64,000 bases of DNA from Pseudomonas sp. BBP2017 (GCF_003024385.1 NZ_PVZN01000016.1:62001-126000); one strand, 5' to 3'; positions 35,231-47,734 are shown, counted from the first letter of the stretch. A program made the numbers and translations. Notes: a model not told the origin generated them from the letters alone.

Positions 35231-35857
35231 TCAGCGTTTGGGTAGAAAAGGTGGCAGATACAACCCCAGATACGCGTCAAACACCCGCATGCCTTCCTCA
35301 GCCATGCGCGGCGTGATCTGCCCGTGCAGTTGCACTGAGCGGGCATAAACCCGATCTCCCAGCTCCATGGCCAGGGCAAACACATCGACATCATCCGGTA
35401 ACACTGGCAACTGGAAGTGCTGGGCGAACAACTTGTGCATCAAATCGCCCAGTTCGATGTCGTGCTGGCGGTCGGCCTGGGTCACTTCGCTCAGGCCATG
35501 CTGGGCGAGGATCAACTGACGGGCGGCGGCATCCTGGTTGTAGATGCTCAGCATGCGCTGTTCGACCAGGCGTGAGAGGTCGTGCCAGGTGTTCAGTGTG
35601 GACGCTTCAATAGGCGCCGCCAGACACGCCCGGAACGCGCCATGCACATCGGCGGTCAGGGCCTCGAGCAAGGCCGGTACACTGGCAAAAAAGTGATACA
35701 CCGATGACGGCGGGATCTGCGCCCGCTCGGCGACACTGTAAATCGACAGGCAGGCCACGCCTTCGCTGGCCAGCAGGGTGCGCGCCGCCTCGAGGATCGA
35801 GTCGATCCGCGCCTGACTGGCGGCGCGGGGTTTGCGAGTGGAGGCAGTACGGCTCAT
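35231..35857 (-). CDS. TetR-family transcriptional regulator
   Basis: Regulator of 208 aa. The N-terminal helix-turn-helix is visible (ILEAARTLLASEGVACLSIYSVAERAQ followed by SSVYHFFAS). The remainder is the helical ligand-binding and dimer domain. The start MSRTASTRKPR lies one base after the gshA stop, so it is co-transcribed with gshA and placed downstream of it. A longer frame exists but overlaps gshA. The target is unknown. Confidence 0.85.
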   Translation of the reverse strand: MSRTASTRKPRAASQARIDSILEAARTLLASEGVACLSIYSVAERAQIPPSSVYHFFASVPALLEALTADVHGAFRACLAAPIEASTLNTWHDLSRLVEQRMLSIYNQDAAARQLILAQHGLSEVTQADRQHDIELGDLMHKLFAQHFQLPVLPDDVDVFALAMELGDRVYARSVQLHGQITPRMAEEGMRVFDAYLGLYLPPFLPKR

Positions 35858-35858
35858 G

Positions 35859-37445
35859 TCAGTTGCTGATCGCCAGGATGCTGGCCTGGTAAGCGCTGAC
35901 GAACAGGTCGAAGTCGGCCTTGTCCTCTTCACGCTCAAGCCTGGCCTGGGCCTCCAGGGATTCGCGCGCCGCTGTTTCGAAGCGCTGCTGTTCGTCTGCC
36001 GGCAGGGCTTGGGCGCGGAAGAACTCGGCATGCACCTGACTCTGGTGCAGGGCAAAGCGGCTGAAGCTTTGCTTGCGCTCGGTCATGCTCGCCAACACTT
36101 GGGCCGAGGGCGTCAGGGACGGGTCGCTGACCTTGGCTTTCTGCAGGTCCAGGGCTTTGGCGTGCTCATCACTGTCCAGGCTGCGGTCGAGCAGCGCGGC
36201 CAGTGGCGCAATTCGCTCAAGCAGCTCATTGGCCCATTCCTTGAGTTCCACCGGCTTGCCGTGGCGTTGCAGCATCAAGCCCGGGCGACGACCTTCCTTG
36301 ACCACACTGAGGAAGTTGCTGGTGCAGTTGCCGCATTCCAGGTAACCCAGCAGCGGGCTGTCTTCCAGGGCGCAGAACAACAGGAAGGCATCAAGGAAAC
36401 GCGATTCTGGCAAATCGATGCCGGTCGGCAGGAACGGGTTGATGTCCAGGCAGCGCACTTCGACGTACTGGATACCGCGGGCCATCAGGGCCTGGATCGG
36501 CCGCTCACCGCTGTAGGTCACGCGCTTGGGGCGGATGTTGGAGTAATACTCGTTTTCGATCTGCAGGATGTTGGTATTGAGCTGTACCCACTCGCCATCC
36601 TTGTGCGTGCCGATTTCCACATACGGCGCATACGGGGTGGCGACGGCCTTGCGCAGGCTGTCTGTGTAGCTGTTCAGATCGTTATAGCAAGGTGTCAGGC
36701 CGGCCTGGGCGTTGCTCTGGTAACCCAGGTCGCTCATGCGCAGGCTGGTGGCGTACGGCAGGTAGAGCGTATCGGCGTCGAACTGTTCGAGCTGGTGCGG
36801 GCGTCCGCGCAGGAAACCGGCATCCAGCGCCGGCGAAGCGCCGAACAGGTACATCAGCAACCAGCTGTAACGGCGGAAGTTACGGATCAGGGCGATGTAG
36901 GCCGCCGACTGGTACGCGCGGTCATCGAGGTTGCTGCCTTCGGCGGTGCGCAGCAGCGGCCAGAGTTTCTCTGGCAGCGAGAAATTGTAGTGAATCCCGG
37001 CAATGCACTGCATGGTGCGGCCGTAACGCAGGGCCAGGCCCTTGCGATAGACATACTTGAGCTTGCCAATGTTGGAATCGCCGTACCAGGCAATCGGAAT
37101 GTCTTCCTCGGCCGGTAGCGGGCAGGGCATCGATGGACTCCACAGGTACTCGCTGCCCAGTTTGGTGTAGGCGAAGCGGTGGATACTCTCCAGGCTTTCG
37201 AGGGTCTGCGCCGGGTCGGCCAGGGCTGGGGTGATGAACTCCAGCAGCGACTCTGAGTAGTCCGTGGTGATCTGCTCGTGGGTCAACGCCGATCCGAGAG
37301 CTTCGGGGTGCGGGGTCTGTGCCAGGCGACCGTCCTCGGTCACACGCAAGCATTCGCGCTCGATGCCGTGCAGGCACTGCTTGAGCAGGGAGAGGTTGTC
37401 GCCTTGGCCGAGCAGGCTCAGGCGGCGGTTGAGAAGTTCGCTCAA
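35859..37445 (-). CDS. gshA: Glutamate-cysteine ligase
   Basis: Enzyme of 528 aa that joins glutamate and cysteine, the first step of glutathione synthesis. Gamma-proteobacterial GshA motifs: [49 protein letters not shown] and [11 protein letters not shown]. The start is placed at TTG (37445, MSELLNRRL) because AAGGA lies 7 bases upstream. The alternative GTG five codons earlier overlaps that ribosome-binding site and has none of its own. It links to the sulfur theme through cysteine use. Confidence 0.92.
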   Translation of the reverse strand: MSELLNRRLSLLGQGDNLSLLKQCLHGIERECLRVTEDGRLAQTPHPEALGSALTHEQITTDYSESLLEFITPALADPAQTLESLESIHRFAYTKLGSEYLWSPSMPCPLPAEEDIPIAWYGDSNIGKLKYVYRKGLALRYGRTMQCIAGIHYNFSLPEKLWPLLRTAEGSNLDDRAYQSAAYIALIRNFRRYSWLLMYLFGASPALDAGFLRGRPHQLEQFDADTLYLPYATSLRMSDLGYQSNAQAGLTPCYNDLNSYTDSLRKAVATPYAPYVEIGTHKDGEWVQLNTNILQIENEYYSNIRPKRVTYSGERPIQALMARGIQYVEVRCLDINPFLPTGIDLPESRFLDAFLLFCALEDSPLLGYLECGNCTSNFLSVVKEGRRPGLMLQRHGKPVELKEWANELLERIAPLAALLDRSLDSDEHAKALDLQKAKVSDPSLTPSAQVLASMTERKQSFSRFALHQSQVHAEFFRAQALPADEQQRFETAARESLEAQARLEREEDKADFDLFVSAYQASILAISN

Positions 37446-37545
37446 GATGGATTCCTTCACGCGTCAGTCGCCCCAATATGGGGGTGGAAATGACGGTCTA
37501 CAAGGGTGGACAGAGGAACTGGCGTTGTCGCCTGGTTTTGGCCGG

Positions 37546-37575
37546 CTTTCGGCAGTGCCTGCGCTCTGCCGAAAG
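37546..37575. repeat. 10-bp inverted repeat upstream of gshA
   Basis: Perfect arms CTTTCGGCAG (37546-37555) and CTGCCGAAAG (37566-37575) with a 10-base loop, in the gap between the thioesterase gene stop and gshA. No T-tract on either strand, so it is either an operator or an mRNA hairpin. Confidence 0.5.
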
Positions 37576-37598
37576 TATCGCAATTTGGCTGCTTGCGG

Positions 37599-37981
37599 CT
37601 AGAGGACGACGAACGTTCCCTGGGCTTTGGCCACCAGCTTGTCGCCCTGGAGTACATCGGCGTCGACCACCAGGGTGCGCCGCCCGGCGTGTAGCACACG
37701 GGCGATGCACGATACTTCACCGTCGCCCACCGCGCGCAGGTAGTTGATCTTGCACTCCAGGGTCACGCTCTGCTGATCGAAGCCATGGGCACTGGAGCAG
37801 GCCAGGCCCATGGCGGTGTCGACCAGGCTGAAGATTGCCCCGCCATGCAGTTTGCCGCCGCGATTGCGCAGATGCGGTTCCAGCGCCAGCGTCATCTCTG
37901 CAACGCCCGCTTCCAGGCGTTGCAGACGGCAGCCAAGCAGCTGGCTGAAGGCGCTGAGGACAACATCCTGTGGCAATTCCA

Positions 37982-37985
<4 letters not shown>
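37599..37985 (-). CDS. PaaI-family hotdog thioesterase
   Basis: Protein of 128 aa with the hotdog-fold acyl-CoA thioesterase pattern: [20 protein letters not shown] (HGG plus acidic residue) and [15 protein letters not shown]. It probably hydrolyses an acyl- or aryl-CoA thioester in the cytoplasm; the substrate is unknown. The start overlaps the tex stop by 4 bp, so it is co-translated with tex. Confidence 0.82.
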
Positions 37986-40300
<2,315 letters not shown>

Positions 40301-40540
40301 AAAACCACCTGACAAATTGTGAAAACAAAGTCCGCGGGCGGGCGCCATGGGGCACTCGGAACAATGCGGCACTGGCTGAAAGCGGCGCATTATACCCAGC
40401 GCGCCGGGCTTGCGGTGATAGCAGCGCGCCAGCTCCTGGCCAGGCAGAACTGGCGCCCCGGGAAAAATCTGCTAACAATGCACACGGCACGGCCAATGGC
40501 GGCTAAGCCATAATGCGTGCCGAGATTAGAGGAGCTATCC

Positions 40541-41281
40541 ATGAGCAGCACTGCACAAACCGCTGAAGGCGAAAAAATTCTTATCGTCGACGACGACCCG
40601 GGCTTGAGCAGCCTGCTGGAACGTTTCTTCACCAGCAAGGGCTACCGCGCCCGTGCAGTACCCAACACCGAACAGATGGACCGCCTGCTGGCCCGCGAGG
40701 TTTTCAACCTGGTGGTTCTCGATCTGATGCTGCCTGGCGAGGATGGTCTGACCGCCTGCCGGCGCCTGCGCGCAGCGAACAACCAGATCCCGATCATCAT
40801 GCTCACCGCCAAGGGCGACGAACTGAGCCGCATCAAGGGGCTGGAGCTGGGGGCCGATGATTATCTGGCCAAGCCATTCAACCCCGATGAGTTGATGGCT
40901 CGGGTCAAGGCCGTCCTGCGTCGTCAGGCCCCTGCGGTGCCGGGTGCACCGGGCAGCGAAGACGAAACCGTTACCTTCGGCGACTATGAGTTGTCGCTGG
41001 CGACCCGTGAGCTCAAGCGCGGTGAAGAAGTGCACATGCTCACCACCGGCGAGTTTGCCGTGCTCAAGGCGCTGGTCATGCACGCGCGCGAGCCGCTGAC
41101 CCGCGACAAGCTGATGAACCTGGCCCGCGGCCGCGAGTGGGATGCGCTTGAGCGTTCCATCGATGTGCAGATATCCCGCCTGCGTCGCATGATCGAACCC
41201 GATCCGTCGAAGCCGCGTTATATCCAGACCGTCTGGGGCGTTGGTTACGTGTTTGTGCCGGATGGCAATGCCAGCAAGTGA
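40541..41281 (+). CDS. ompR: Osmolarity response regulator OmpR
   Basis: OmpR-type regulator (246 aa): receiver domain with acidic pocket D17-D18, phospho-acceptor D61 (VLDLMLPGEDG) and Lys in YLAKPFNP. A short linker leads to the winged helix with RSIDVQISRLRRMIE and YIQTVWGVGYVF. GAGGAG precedes the start. It is followed after 127 bp by envZ, but with a terminator-like hairpin between. Confidence 0.95.
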   Translation: MSSTAQTAEGEKILIVDDDPGLSSLLERFFTSKGYRARAVPNTEQMDRLLAREVFNLVVLDLMLPGEDGLTACRRLRAANNQIPIIMLTAKGDELSRIKGLELGADDYLAKPFNPDELMARVKAVLRRQAPAVPGAPGSEDETVTFGDYELSLATRELKRGEEVHMLTTGEFAVLKALVMHAREPLTRDKLMNLARGREWDALERSIDVQISRLRRMIEPDPSKPRYIQTVWGVGYVFVPDGNASK

Positions 41282-41312
41282 TGTTTCGAGTGTAGGAGTC
41301 AGTCACTGCAAG

Positions 41313-41342
41313 CAGGGCGGACCTTCGGGTTGCCCTGTTTTT
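41313..41342 (+). terminator. Terminator-like hairpin with TTCG loop between ompR and envZ
   Basis: CAGGGC (41313-41318) pairs with GCCCTG (41332-41337). An inner ACC-TTCG-GGT stem-loop and a following TTTTT complete a good intrinsic terminator, located between two genes expected to be co-transcribed. Confidence 0.75.
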
Positions 41343-41408
41343 GCCTGTGCAGAGATCCGCAAAGCCTGCGAGCCATGCTCGTTCCTGCAAAGTGTGTAGC
41401 CGTTGTCG

Positions 41409-42722
41409 ATGAAAACGCCCCTGTGGTTCCCGCAAAGCTTCTTCGCCCGCACCCTCTGGCTGGTGCTGATCGTCGTGCTGTTCTCCAAGGCCCTGACCCT
41501 GGTTTACCTGCTGATGAACGAAGACGTGCTGGTCGATCGCCAGTACAGCCACGGGGTGGCCCTGACCCTGCGTGCTTACTGGGCCGCCGATGAGTCCGAC
41601 CGCGACAAGATTGCTGAAGCGGCAGGGTTGATCCGGGTGGTCGGCTCCGGTGTTCCGGAAGGTGAACAGCATTGGCCGTACAGTGAAATCTACCAGCGTC
41701 AGATGCAATCCGAGCTTGGCGCCGATACCGAGGTACGCCTGCGCATCCACGCGCCACCGGCATTGTGGGTGAGGGCGCCGAGCCTGGGTGACGGCTGGCT
41801 GAAGGTGCCGCTGTATCCGCATCCGTTGCGTGGTCAAAAGATCTGGAGCGTGCTGGGTTGGTTCCTGGCTATTGGACTGTTGTCCACGGCGTCGGCCTGG
41901 ATCTTTGTCCGCCAGCTCAACCAGCCGCTCAAGCGCCTGGTGTTTGCCGCCCGCCAGTTGGGACAGGGGCGCAGCGTGCGCTTGCCGGTCAGCGATACGC
42001 CCAGCGAGATGACCGAGGTTTACCGGGCATTCAACCAGATGGCCGAAGATGTCGAGCAGGCCGGACGCGAGCGGGAATTGATGCTGGCGGGTGTGTCTCA
42101 CGACCTGCGCACGCCATTGACCCGTTTGCGCCTGTCCTTGTCGTTGCTGGCCAATGAAAGTGACCTGACCGATGACATGGTGCGTGACATAGAAGACATG
42201 GACGCCATCCTCGACCAGTTCCTCGCCTTCATCCGTGACGGGCGTGACGAGCCAGTGGAAGAGGTCGACCTGAGCGATCTGGTGCGCGAAGTGGTCGCGC
42301 CGTTCAACCAGCCTGAAGAGCGGGTGCGTTTGTGCCTCGAGCCGATTCCGCCTTTCCCGCTGCGCCGGGTGTCGCTCAAGCGCATGCTCAACAACCTGAT
42401 TGGCAACGCCCTGTATCACGCCGGTAAAGGGGTTGAGGTGGCGGCCTACGTATCGGGTGACAGCAGTGCGCCTTATGTGGTGCTCAGTGTGCTGGACCGG
42501 GGGGCGGGCATTGATCCGAGCGAGCTGGAAGGCATCTTCAACCCGTTCATTCGTGGTGACCGTGCCCGCAGTGGCAAGGGCACAGGGCTGGGGCTGGCGA
42601 TCGTCAAGCGTATCGCTGCCCAGCATGGCGGTAATGTCGAATTGCGCAACCGCTCCGGCGGCGGCCTGGAGGCCCGCGTGCGTCTGCCGCTGGGCCTGCT
42701 GCTGCCGCGTGATGCGGTGTAG
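41409..42722 (+). CDS. envZ: Osmosensor histidine kinase EnvZ
   Basis: Inner-membrane sensor kinase (437 aa). TM1 is near residues 12-35 (LWLVLIVVLFSKALTLVYLL), followed by a short periplasmic domain, TM2 around 145-165 and a HAMP segment. The H-box is GVSHDLRTPLTR with H231, then N-box MLNNLIGNALYHA and G-boxes DRGAGIDP and GKGTGLGLAIVKR. An ATG at 41409 is chosen; a TTG two codons earlier is possible. The ribosome-binding site is weak. Confidence 0.93.
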   Translation: MKTPLWFPQSFFARTLWLVLIVVLFSKALTLVYLLMNEDVLVDRQYSHGVALTLRAYWAADESDRDKIAEAAGLIRVVGSGVPEGEQHWPYSEIYQRQMQSELGADTEVRLRIHAPPALWVRAPSLGDGWLKVPLYPHPLRGQKIWSVLGWFLAIGLLSTASAWIFVRQLNQPLKRLVFAARQLGQGRSVRLPVSDTPSEMTEVYRAFNQMAEDVEQAGRERELMLAGVSHDLRTPLTRLRLSLSLLANESDLTDDMVRDIEDMDAILDQFLAFIRDGRDEPVEEVDLSDLVREVVAPFNQPEERVRLCLEPIPPFPLRRVSLKRMLNNLIGNALYHAGKGVEVAAYVSGDSSAPYVVLSVLDRGAGIDPSELEGIFNPFIRGDRARSGKGTGLGLAIVKRIAAQHGGNVELRNRSGGGLEARVRLPLGLLLPRDAV

Positions 42723-42741
42723 TGGTTTGTGTGGTCGATTT

Positions 42742-42780
42742 ATCGCGGGGCAAGTCGAGTCGTCGCACCGCCGCTCCCAC
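42742..42780. repeat. Variant REP unit after envZ
   Basis: A 39-base unit with REP-like ends (ATCGCGGGGCAAG and CGCTCCCAC) but a different middle (TCGAGTCGTCGCACCGC). It is a single copy, not paired, and lies between the convergent envZ and rimK. Confidence 0.6.
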
Positions 42781-43685
42781 TAGCCTTTACCTTTGGTGCG
42801 GGTCAGGTTTGGCCCGCCGTTCTTCTCCAGATGCTCGATGATCATCCCGGCAACGTCCTTGGCAGTGGTGACCTCGATGCCTTCAAGCCCCGGTGAGGAG
42901 TTCACCTCCATCACCAGCGGGCCGTGATTGGAGCGCAGGATATCCACACCGGCCACGCTCAAACCCATGACCTTGGCCGCACGGATGGCGGTCATGCGTT
43001 CTTCTGGGGTGATCTTGATCAGGCTGGCGCTGCCGCCGCGATGCAGGTTGGAGCGGAATTCGCCGGGTTTGGCCTGGCGCTTCATCGAGGCAATGACCTT
43101 GTCGCCGACCACGAAGCAGCGGATATCGGCGCCGCCGGCCTCCTTGATGTACTCCTGGACCATGATGTTTTGCTTCAGGCCCATGAACGCCTCGATTACC
43201 GACTCGGCAGCCTTGGTGGTTTCGCACAGGACCACGCCGATGCCCTGGGTGCCTTCGAGTACCTTGATCACCAATGGGGCGCCGTTGACCATCTGGATCA
43301 GGTCGGGGATGTCGTCTGGCGAGTGGGCGAAGCCGGTGACCGGCAGGCCGATACCACGGCGCGACAGCAGTTGCAGCGAACGCAGTTTGTCACGCGAACG
43401 GGCAATGGCCACCGACTCGTTCAACGGGAACACGCCCATCATCTCGAACTGGCGCAGCACCGCGCAGCCATAGAAAGTCACCGAGGCACCGATGCGCGGG
43501 ATCACCGCATCAAAGCCTTCCAGGGGCTTGCCGCGGTAGTGGATTTGCGGCTTGTGGCTGGCGATGTTCATGTAGGCGCGCAGGGTATCGATCACAACCA
43601 TTTCATGGCCTCGTGCAGTACCGGCTTCAACCAGACGACGAGTGGAATACAGACGCGGGTTTCGCGACAGCACGGCGATCTTCAT
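42780..43685 (-). CDS. rimK: Ribosomal protein S6 glutamate ligase RimK
   Basis: ATP-grasp ligase (301 aa) that adds glutamates to the C-terminus of ribosomal protein S6. Visible motifs: [40 protein letters not shown] (ATP-grasp loop), [27 protein letters not shown] and [14 protein letters not shown] (metal-binding). The start MKIAVLS overlaps the rimB stop by 4 bp. Confidence 0.95.
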   Translation of the reverse strand: MKIAVLSRNPRLYSTRRLVEAGTARGHEMVVIDTLRAYMNIASHKPQIHYRGKPLEGFDAVIPRIGASVTFYGCAVLRQFEMMGVFPLNESVAIARSRDKLRSLQLLSRRGIGLPVTGFAHSPDDIPDLIQMVNGAPLVIKVLEGTQGIGVVLCETTKAAESVIEAFMGLKQNIMVQEYIKEAGGADIRCFVVGDKVIASMKRQAKPGEFRSNLHRGGSASLIKITPEERMTAIRAAKVMGLSVAGVDILRSNHGPLVMEVNSSPGLEGIEVTTAKDVAGMIIEHLEKNGGPNLTRTKGKG

Positions 43686-44164
43686 GCAACACCTGTGGAA
43701 GGAGAAATAGTGGCCGGAAATGCCGGCTTGTCCTGAACGTACTTGAGGCCCGGATTGACCACCAACTGGCCATGAATCAGGGCTTTGGAACCGAGCAACA
43801 GGCGATAGCGCATGGCTTTGCGGCAAGCCAGGGTGAATTCGACTTCCCAGACCCGGTCACCCAGCGCCAGCGGCGTGCGGATCACGTAGCGGATTTGCGC
43901 CTGGCCATTGGAACTCTTGATGGTTTTCATGGTTACCAGCGGTGCTTCGCAGCGCCGGTGACGTAACTGCACGACTGAGCCCAGGTGCGCATTGAAGCGC
44001 ACCCAGGGTTCGCCGTTGCGCTCGAAGGGTTCGACTTCGGTAGCGTGCAGGCTCGAGGTACTGGCGCCAGTGTCGATCTTGGCGCGCAGGCCAGCCACGC
44101 CGAGGTCGGGCAAGGCTACCCACTCGCGCAGGCCAATCACAGTCAAATGGTCAAATGTCTTCAA
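43682..44164 (-). CDS. rimB: RimB, retropepsin-like protease of the Rim system
   Basis: Protein of 160 aa with the aspartic protease-like motif [14 protein letters not shown] (catalytic Asp-Thr-Gly). It matches the RimK-associated protease family (often labelled ATP-dependent zinc protease). It is proposed to act with RimK on S6 modification. No ATG fits; the best start is TTG at 44164, giving [15 protein letters not shown], which is the conserved N-terminus. It is translationally coupled to rimK. No rimA-like EAL gene is seen nearby. Confidence 0.82.
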   Translation of the reverse strand: MKTFDHLTVIGLREWVALPDLGVAGLRAKIDTGASTSSLHATEVEPFERNGEPWVRFNAHLGSVVQLRHRRCEAPLVTMKTIKSSNGQAQIRYVIRTPLALGDRVWEVEFTLACRKAMRYRLLLGSKALIHGQLVVNPGLKYVQDKPAFPATISPSTGVA

Positions 44165-44305
44165 ATTGCTCAACCAGCATAAAAAGTCGCAAGGCCGGAA
44201 CCGGTGTGCGCGACAGGTCGGTGAACTGTAAGCACGCCGCGGTTTTTTTGCATCCGCCAGATACGGTAGTACAGTTCCGTTGACGAAATTAAGCGGGGAA
44301 ATGTC

Positions 44306-44707
44306 ATGGCACAAAAGCCGGAAGAGGACGATAAGGTCCGCTTGGACAAATGGCTATGGGCAGCGCGCTTCTACAAGACCCGGGCGCTGGCCAAGGCAGC
44401 CATCGAGAGTGGCAAGGTGCACTGCCGGGGTGAACGATGCAAGCCGGGCAAAGAGCCACGGGTGGGGGACGAATTCGTCTTGCGCACCGGCTTTGATGAG
44501 CGCACGGTGGTGGTCAGGGCGCTGTCTGTGGTGCGCCGTGGTGCGCCCGAGGCCCAGGCGCTGTATGAAGAAACTGCCGAGAGTATCGAGCGGCGCGAGA
44601 AGGCGGCTGCCATGCGCAAGGCTGGCGCACTGGGCGTGACGACCGATGGTCGGCCGACCAAGAAACAACGGCGTCAGCTCCACCAGCTTCACGACAGCGC
44701 CGGTTAA
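44306..44707 (+). CDS. hslR: Heat-shock protein Hsp15 (S4 RNA-binding)
   Basis: S4-domain protein (133 aa). Residues ~10-70 ([28 protein letters not shown]) form the S4 fold. The tail is basic ([12 protein letters not shown]). Hsp15 binds stalled 50S subunits carrying nascent chains. GGGGAAA precedes the start. It lies 62 bp ahead of hslO, as commonly seen. Confidence 0.93.
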   Translation: MAQKPEEDDKVRLDKWLWAARFYKTRALAKAAIESGKVHCRGERCKPGKEPRVGDEFVLRTGFDERTVVVRALSVVRRGAPEAQALYEETAESIERREKAAAMRKAGALGVTTDGRPTKKQRRQLHQLHDSAG

Positions 44708-44769
44708 CGGGCGCGGAGCGCACTGATAAACTAGGTGCCATTAACTCATTTACGCGAATACCCGACCCC

Positions 44770-45672
44770 ATGTCTGAATTGCCGGATACCGATTACACCC
44801 AACGCTTCATCTTCGACGACCGCGATGTACGCGGTGAAATGGTCGGGCTGGAGCGTAGCTACGCCGAAGTGCTGGCCAAGCATCCCTACCCGCAGCCTGT
44901 TGCGCAGCTGCTCGGCGAGCTGATGGCGGCTGCCGCGCTATTGGTCGGCACGCTGAAGTTCGATGGCCTGTTGATCCTTCAGGCACAGTCGAGCGGGCCG
45001 GTGCCCCTGTTGGCCATCGAGTGCACCAGCGAGCACGAAATTCGCGGCCTGGCACGCTATGCGGCCGAGCAGATCAAGGCTGATGCCAGCCTTGCCGACC
45101 TGATGCCTGGCGGGCATCTGGTCCTGACCATCACGCCGGTCAACGGTCAGCGCTACCAGGGCACGGTGGAGCTGGACGGCAAGGACCTGTCGGAATGTTT
45201 CACCAACTATTTCGTCATGTCCCAGCAGATCAACACCTGCATCTCGCTGGCCGCCGACGGCATTCGTGCCCGTGGCCTGCTGGTGCAGCAGTTGCCCGCC
45301 GATCGCCAGAAGGACATCGAGGAGCGTGAGGAAAGCTGGAACCATGTAAAGGCCTTGGCCAACACGGTGAAAGCCGAAGAACTGCTCGGTCTGGATAACG
45401 AAACCGTGCTGCATCGTCTGTATCACGAGGATGCGGTGCGTCTGTTCGATATACAGCCACTGCATTTTCGCTGCAGTTGCTCGCGTGAGCGCTCCGGTAA
45501 TGCGTTGGTCAGCCTCGGTAAGCATGACGCGCTGGAACTGGTTAACGAGCATGGCGGCCAGATCGAGGTCGACTGCCAGTTCTGTAACCAGCGCTATCAA
45601 TTCGATGCCGCCGATATCGAGCAATTGTTCGCCGGTGGCGGTGTAGACACGCCGTCAGATACTCGTCACTGA
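44770..45672 (+). CDS. hslO: Redox-regulated chaperone Hsp33
   Basis: Chaperone of 300 aa activated by oxidation. The zinc/redox switch is intact: C235-x-C237 (FRCSCS) and C269-x2-C272 (DCQFC). The N-terminal domain has the conserved [10 protein letters not shown] and [11 protein letters not shown]. It protects proteins under oxidative and heat stress in the cytoplasm. Confidence 0.95.
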   Translation: MSELPDTDYTQRFIFDDRDVRGEMVGLERSYAEVLAKHPYPQPVAQLLGELMAAAALLVGTLKFDGLLILQAQSSGPVPLLAIECTSEHEIRGLARYAAEQIKADASLADLMPGGHLVLTITPVNGQRYQGTVELDGKDLSECFTNYFVMSQQINTCISLAADGIRARGLLVQQLPADRQKDIEEREESWNHVKALANTVKAEELLGLDNETVLHRLYHEDAVRLFDIQPLHFRCSCSRERSGNALVSLGKHDALELVNEHGGQIEVDCQFCNQRYQFDAADIEQLFAGGGVDTPSDTRH

Positions 45673-45851
45673 AACGTTTCACTACAGGTAAATCTCCTGT
45701 CTAACGCCGGAAAATCGCCGTTCTGACAGGAGGGCCCTACTTTTTTTGGGCGTTTCTGGCATAATCCGGCCACTTTTTTCGCTGTAGTAGTTTTCAAAGC
45801 TCTACTACAAATCGTTTGGAGCACTCGGCCGCAGGCCGGATGGGGAATCTC

Positions 45852-47393
45852 ATGACGCAAGCCAACAACACCGTGTACACCGACCTGAGCGTCGATGAGC
45901 TGGTAAAAGAAGCGCTGAACCGCGGTGAAGGCGAGCTGGCCGATACTGGCGCGCTGGTTGTGAAAACTGGTCATCGCACTGGTCGTTCGCCGGTTGACCG
46001 TTTCATCGTCGAAGAGCCGTCCACTCAGGATGCCATCGCCTGGGGCCCGATCAACCGCAAGTTCCCGGCCGACAAGTTCGCTGCCCTGTGGGACCGCGTT
46101 GAGGCCTTCAACAACGCACAAGAACATTTCGTTTCTCACGTCCACGTAGGTGCAGCTGCCGAGCACTACCTGGCGGTGAAGATGACCACCCAGACTGCCT
46201 GGCAGAACCTGTTCGGTCGCTGCCTGTTCATCAACCCGGCCCAGTACAACCCTGCCGGCCGTGATGAGTGGCAAGTGCTCAACGTTGCCAACTTCGAGTG
46301 CGTGCCAGAGCGTGATGGCACCAACTCCGATGGCTGCGTGATCATCAACTTCGCCGAGAAGAAAGTGCTGATCGCTGGCATGCGTTACGCCGGTGAGATG
46401 AAGAAAGCCATGTTCTCGGTGCAGAACTTCCTGCTGCCAGCCGCTGACGTGTTGCCAATGCACTGCGCTGCCAACATCGGTGAAGAGGGTGACGTCACCC
46501 TGTTCTTCGGCCTGTCCGGTACTGGCAAGACCACCCTGTCCGCCGATGAAAGCCGTTACCTGATCGGTGACGACGAGCACGGTTGGGGCGAAGGCGTAGT
46601 GTTCAACATCGAAGGCGGTTGCTATGCCAAGTGCATCGACCTGTCGGAGAAGAACGAGCCGGTCATCTGGAAAGCCATCAAGCACGGCGCGGTCCTGGAA
46701 AACGTCGTTCTCGACGCTGACAAGAAAGCCGATTATGCCGATGGCAGCCTGACTCAGAACAGCCGTGCCGCTTACCCGCTGGAGCACGTCGAGAAGCGTT
46801 CCGAGAAGAACCTCGGCGGCGAGCCGAACGCGGTGATCTTCCTGACCTGCGACCTGACCGGCGTACTGCCACCAGTGTCGATCCTCAGCGAAGAGCAGGC
46901 GGCCTACCACTTCCTCTCCGGCTACACCGCACTGGTCGGTTCCACCGAAATGGGTTCGGGCAGCGGCATCAAGTCGACCTTCTCCACCTGCTTCGGCGCA
47001 CCGTTCTTCCCGCGTCCGGCTGGCGAGTACGCTGAGCTGCTGATCAAGCGTATCCGTGGTTTCGGTTCCAAGGTCTACCTGGTCAACACCGGCTGGACCG
47101 GTGGTGGCTACGGCGTTGGCAAGCGCTTCAACATCCCGACCACCCGAGCGGTGATCGCAGCGATCCAGAGTGGCGCGCTGGTCGGTGCCGAGACCGAGCA
47201 CCTGGACATCATCAACCTGGACGTGCCAAAAGCCGTTCCTGGCGTTGATACCGTCCTGCTCAACCCACGTAACACCTGGGCTGATCAAGCCGCCTACGAT
47301 GAAGCAGCCAAGGCCCTGGCCAACCTGTTCATCGACAACTTCAAGAAATTTGAAGTGTCCGACGCCATCAAGGCTGCTGGCCCACAGCTGTAA
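45852..47393 (+). CDS. pckA: Phosphoenolpyruvate carboxykinase (ATP)
   Basis: Gluconeogenic enzyme (513 aa) converting oxaloacetate and ATP to PEP. Substrate-binding [14 protein letters not shown], kinase-1 loop GLSGTGKTT (residues 220-228), DDEHGW and the [22 protein letters not shown] block are all present. The start MTQANNTVY follows GGGGAAT. The 180-bp leader contains CATAAT near 45760 as a possible -10. A strong terminator follows. Confidence 0.97.
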   Translation: MTQANNTVYTDLSVDELVKEALNRGEGELADTGALVVKTGHRTGRSPVDRFIVEEPSTQDAIAWGPINRKFPADKFAALWDRVEAFNNAQEHFVSHVHVGAAAEHYLAVKMTTQTAWQNLFGRCLFINPAQYNPAGRDEWQVLNVANFECVPERDGTNSDGCVIINFAEKKVLIAGMRYAGEMKKAMFSVQNFLLPAADVLPMHCAANIGEEGDVTLFFGLSGTGKTTLSADESRYLIGDDEHGWGEGVVFNIEGGCYAKCIDLSEKNEPVIWKAIKHGAVLENVVLDADKKADYADGSLTQNSRAAYPLEHVEKRSEKNLGGEPNAVIFLTCDLTGVLPPVSILSEEQAAYHFLSGYTALVGSTEMGSGSGIKSTFSTCFGAPFFPRPAGEYAELLIKRIRGFGSKVYLVNTGWTGGGYGVGKRFNIPTTRAVIAAIQSGALVGAETEHLDIINLDVPKAVPGVDTVLLNPRNTWADQAAYDEAAKALANLFIDNFKKFEVSDAIKAAGPQL

Positions 47394-47412
47394 GCTCAAG
47401 CCAGCGTGGAAC

Positions 47413-47442
47413 AAAAAGCCGCCCTCAGGGGCGGCTTTTTGT
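47413..47442 (+). terminator. Rho-independent terminator after pckA
   Basis: AAAAAGCCGCCC, loop TCA(G), GGGCGGCTTTTT: a symmetrical stem flanked by A- and T-tracts, able to work in both directions between pckA and the convergent toxin gene. Confidence 0.92.
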
Positions 47443-47461
47443 TGTCTGACGTTTCAATGCA

Positions 47462-47734
47462 TCACGGCCATTGTTGCCTTGAATGCAGAACACGAATGAA
47501 CTCGACGTAGTCAGCGGTCACCCGGTAGACCATTACATAATTCGGGCGAACGACAATTTCGTGGGTGCCTGGAACCCTGCCTGTTTTGTAAAGCAGTGGT
47601 GTTTGCTGCGCTTGTTGGGCTTTGTTCTCGAAGGCTTCATCCAGTGCAATAGCAGCATCTAGGTTGGTCGTCGCAATATGTTCCATGATCTGCTCCCGGT
47701 CCTTTAGCGCCAGGGCTCGCCACGCCAGACGCAT
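47462..47734 (-). CDS. RelE/ParE-family toxin
   Basis: Protein of 90 aa with the ParE-like fold pattern: N-terminal helices (WRALALKDREQIMEHIATTN, LDEAFENKAQQ) followed by strands ending in VRPNYVMVYRVTADYVEFIRVLHSRQQW. In this family such proteins inhibit gyrase or cleave mRNA. The start overlaps the antitoxin stop (TAATG), the usual antitoxin-first arrangement. It lies convergent to pckA. Confidence 0.85.
   Translation of the reverse strand: MRLAWRALALKDREQIMEHIATTNLDAAIALDEAFENKAQQAQQTPLLYKTGRVPGTHEIVVRPNYVMVYRVTADYVEFIRVLHSRQQWP

Noticed and set aside
41076-42626. 516-aa open frame on the - strand
   Set aside because: Antisense to envZ and the ompR 3' end; the sense frames carry all kinase and receiver motifs.
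45666-47414. 582-aa open frame on the - strand
   Set aside because: Antisense to pckA, which carries the full PEP carboxykinase signature.
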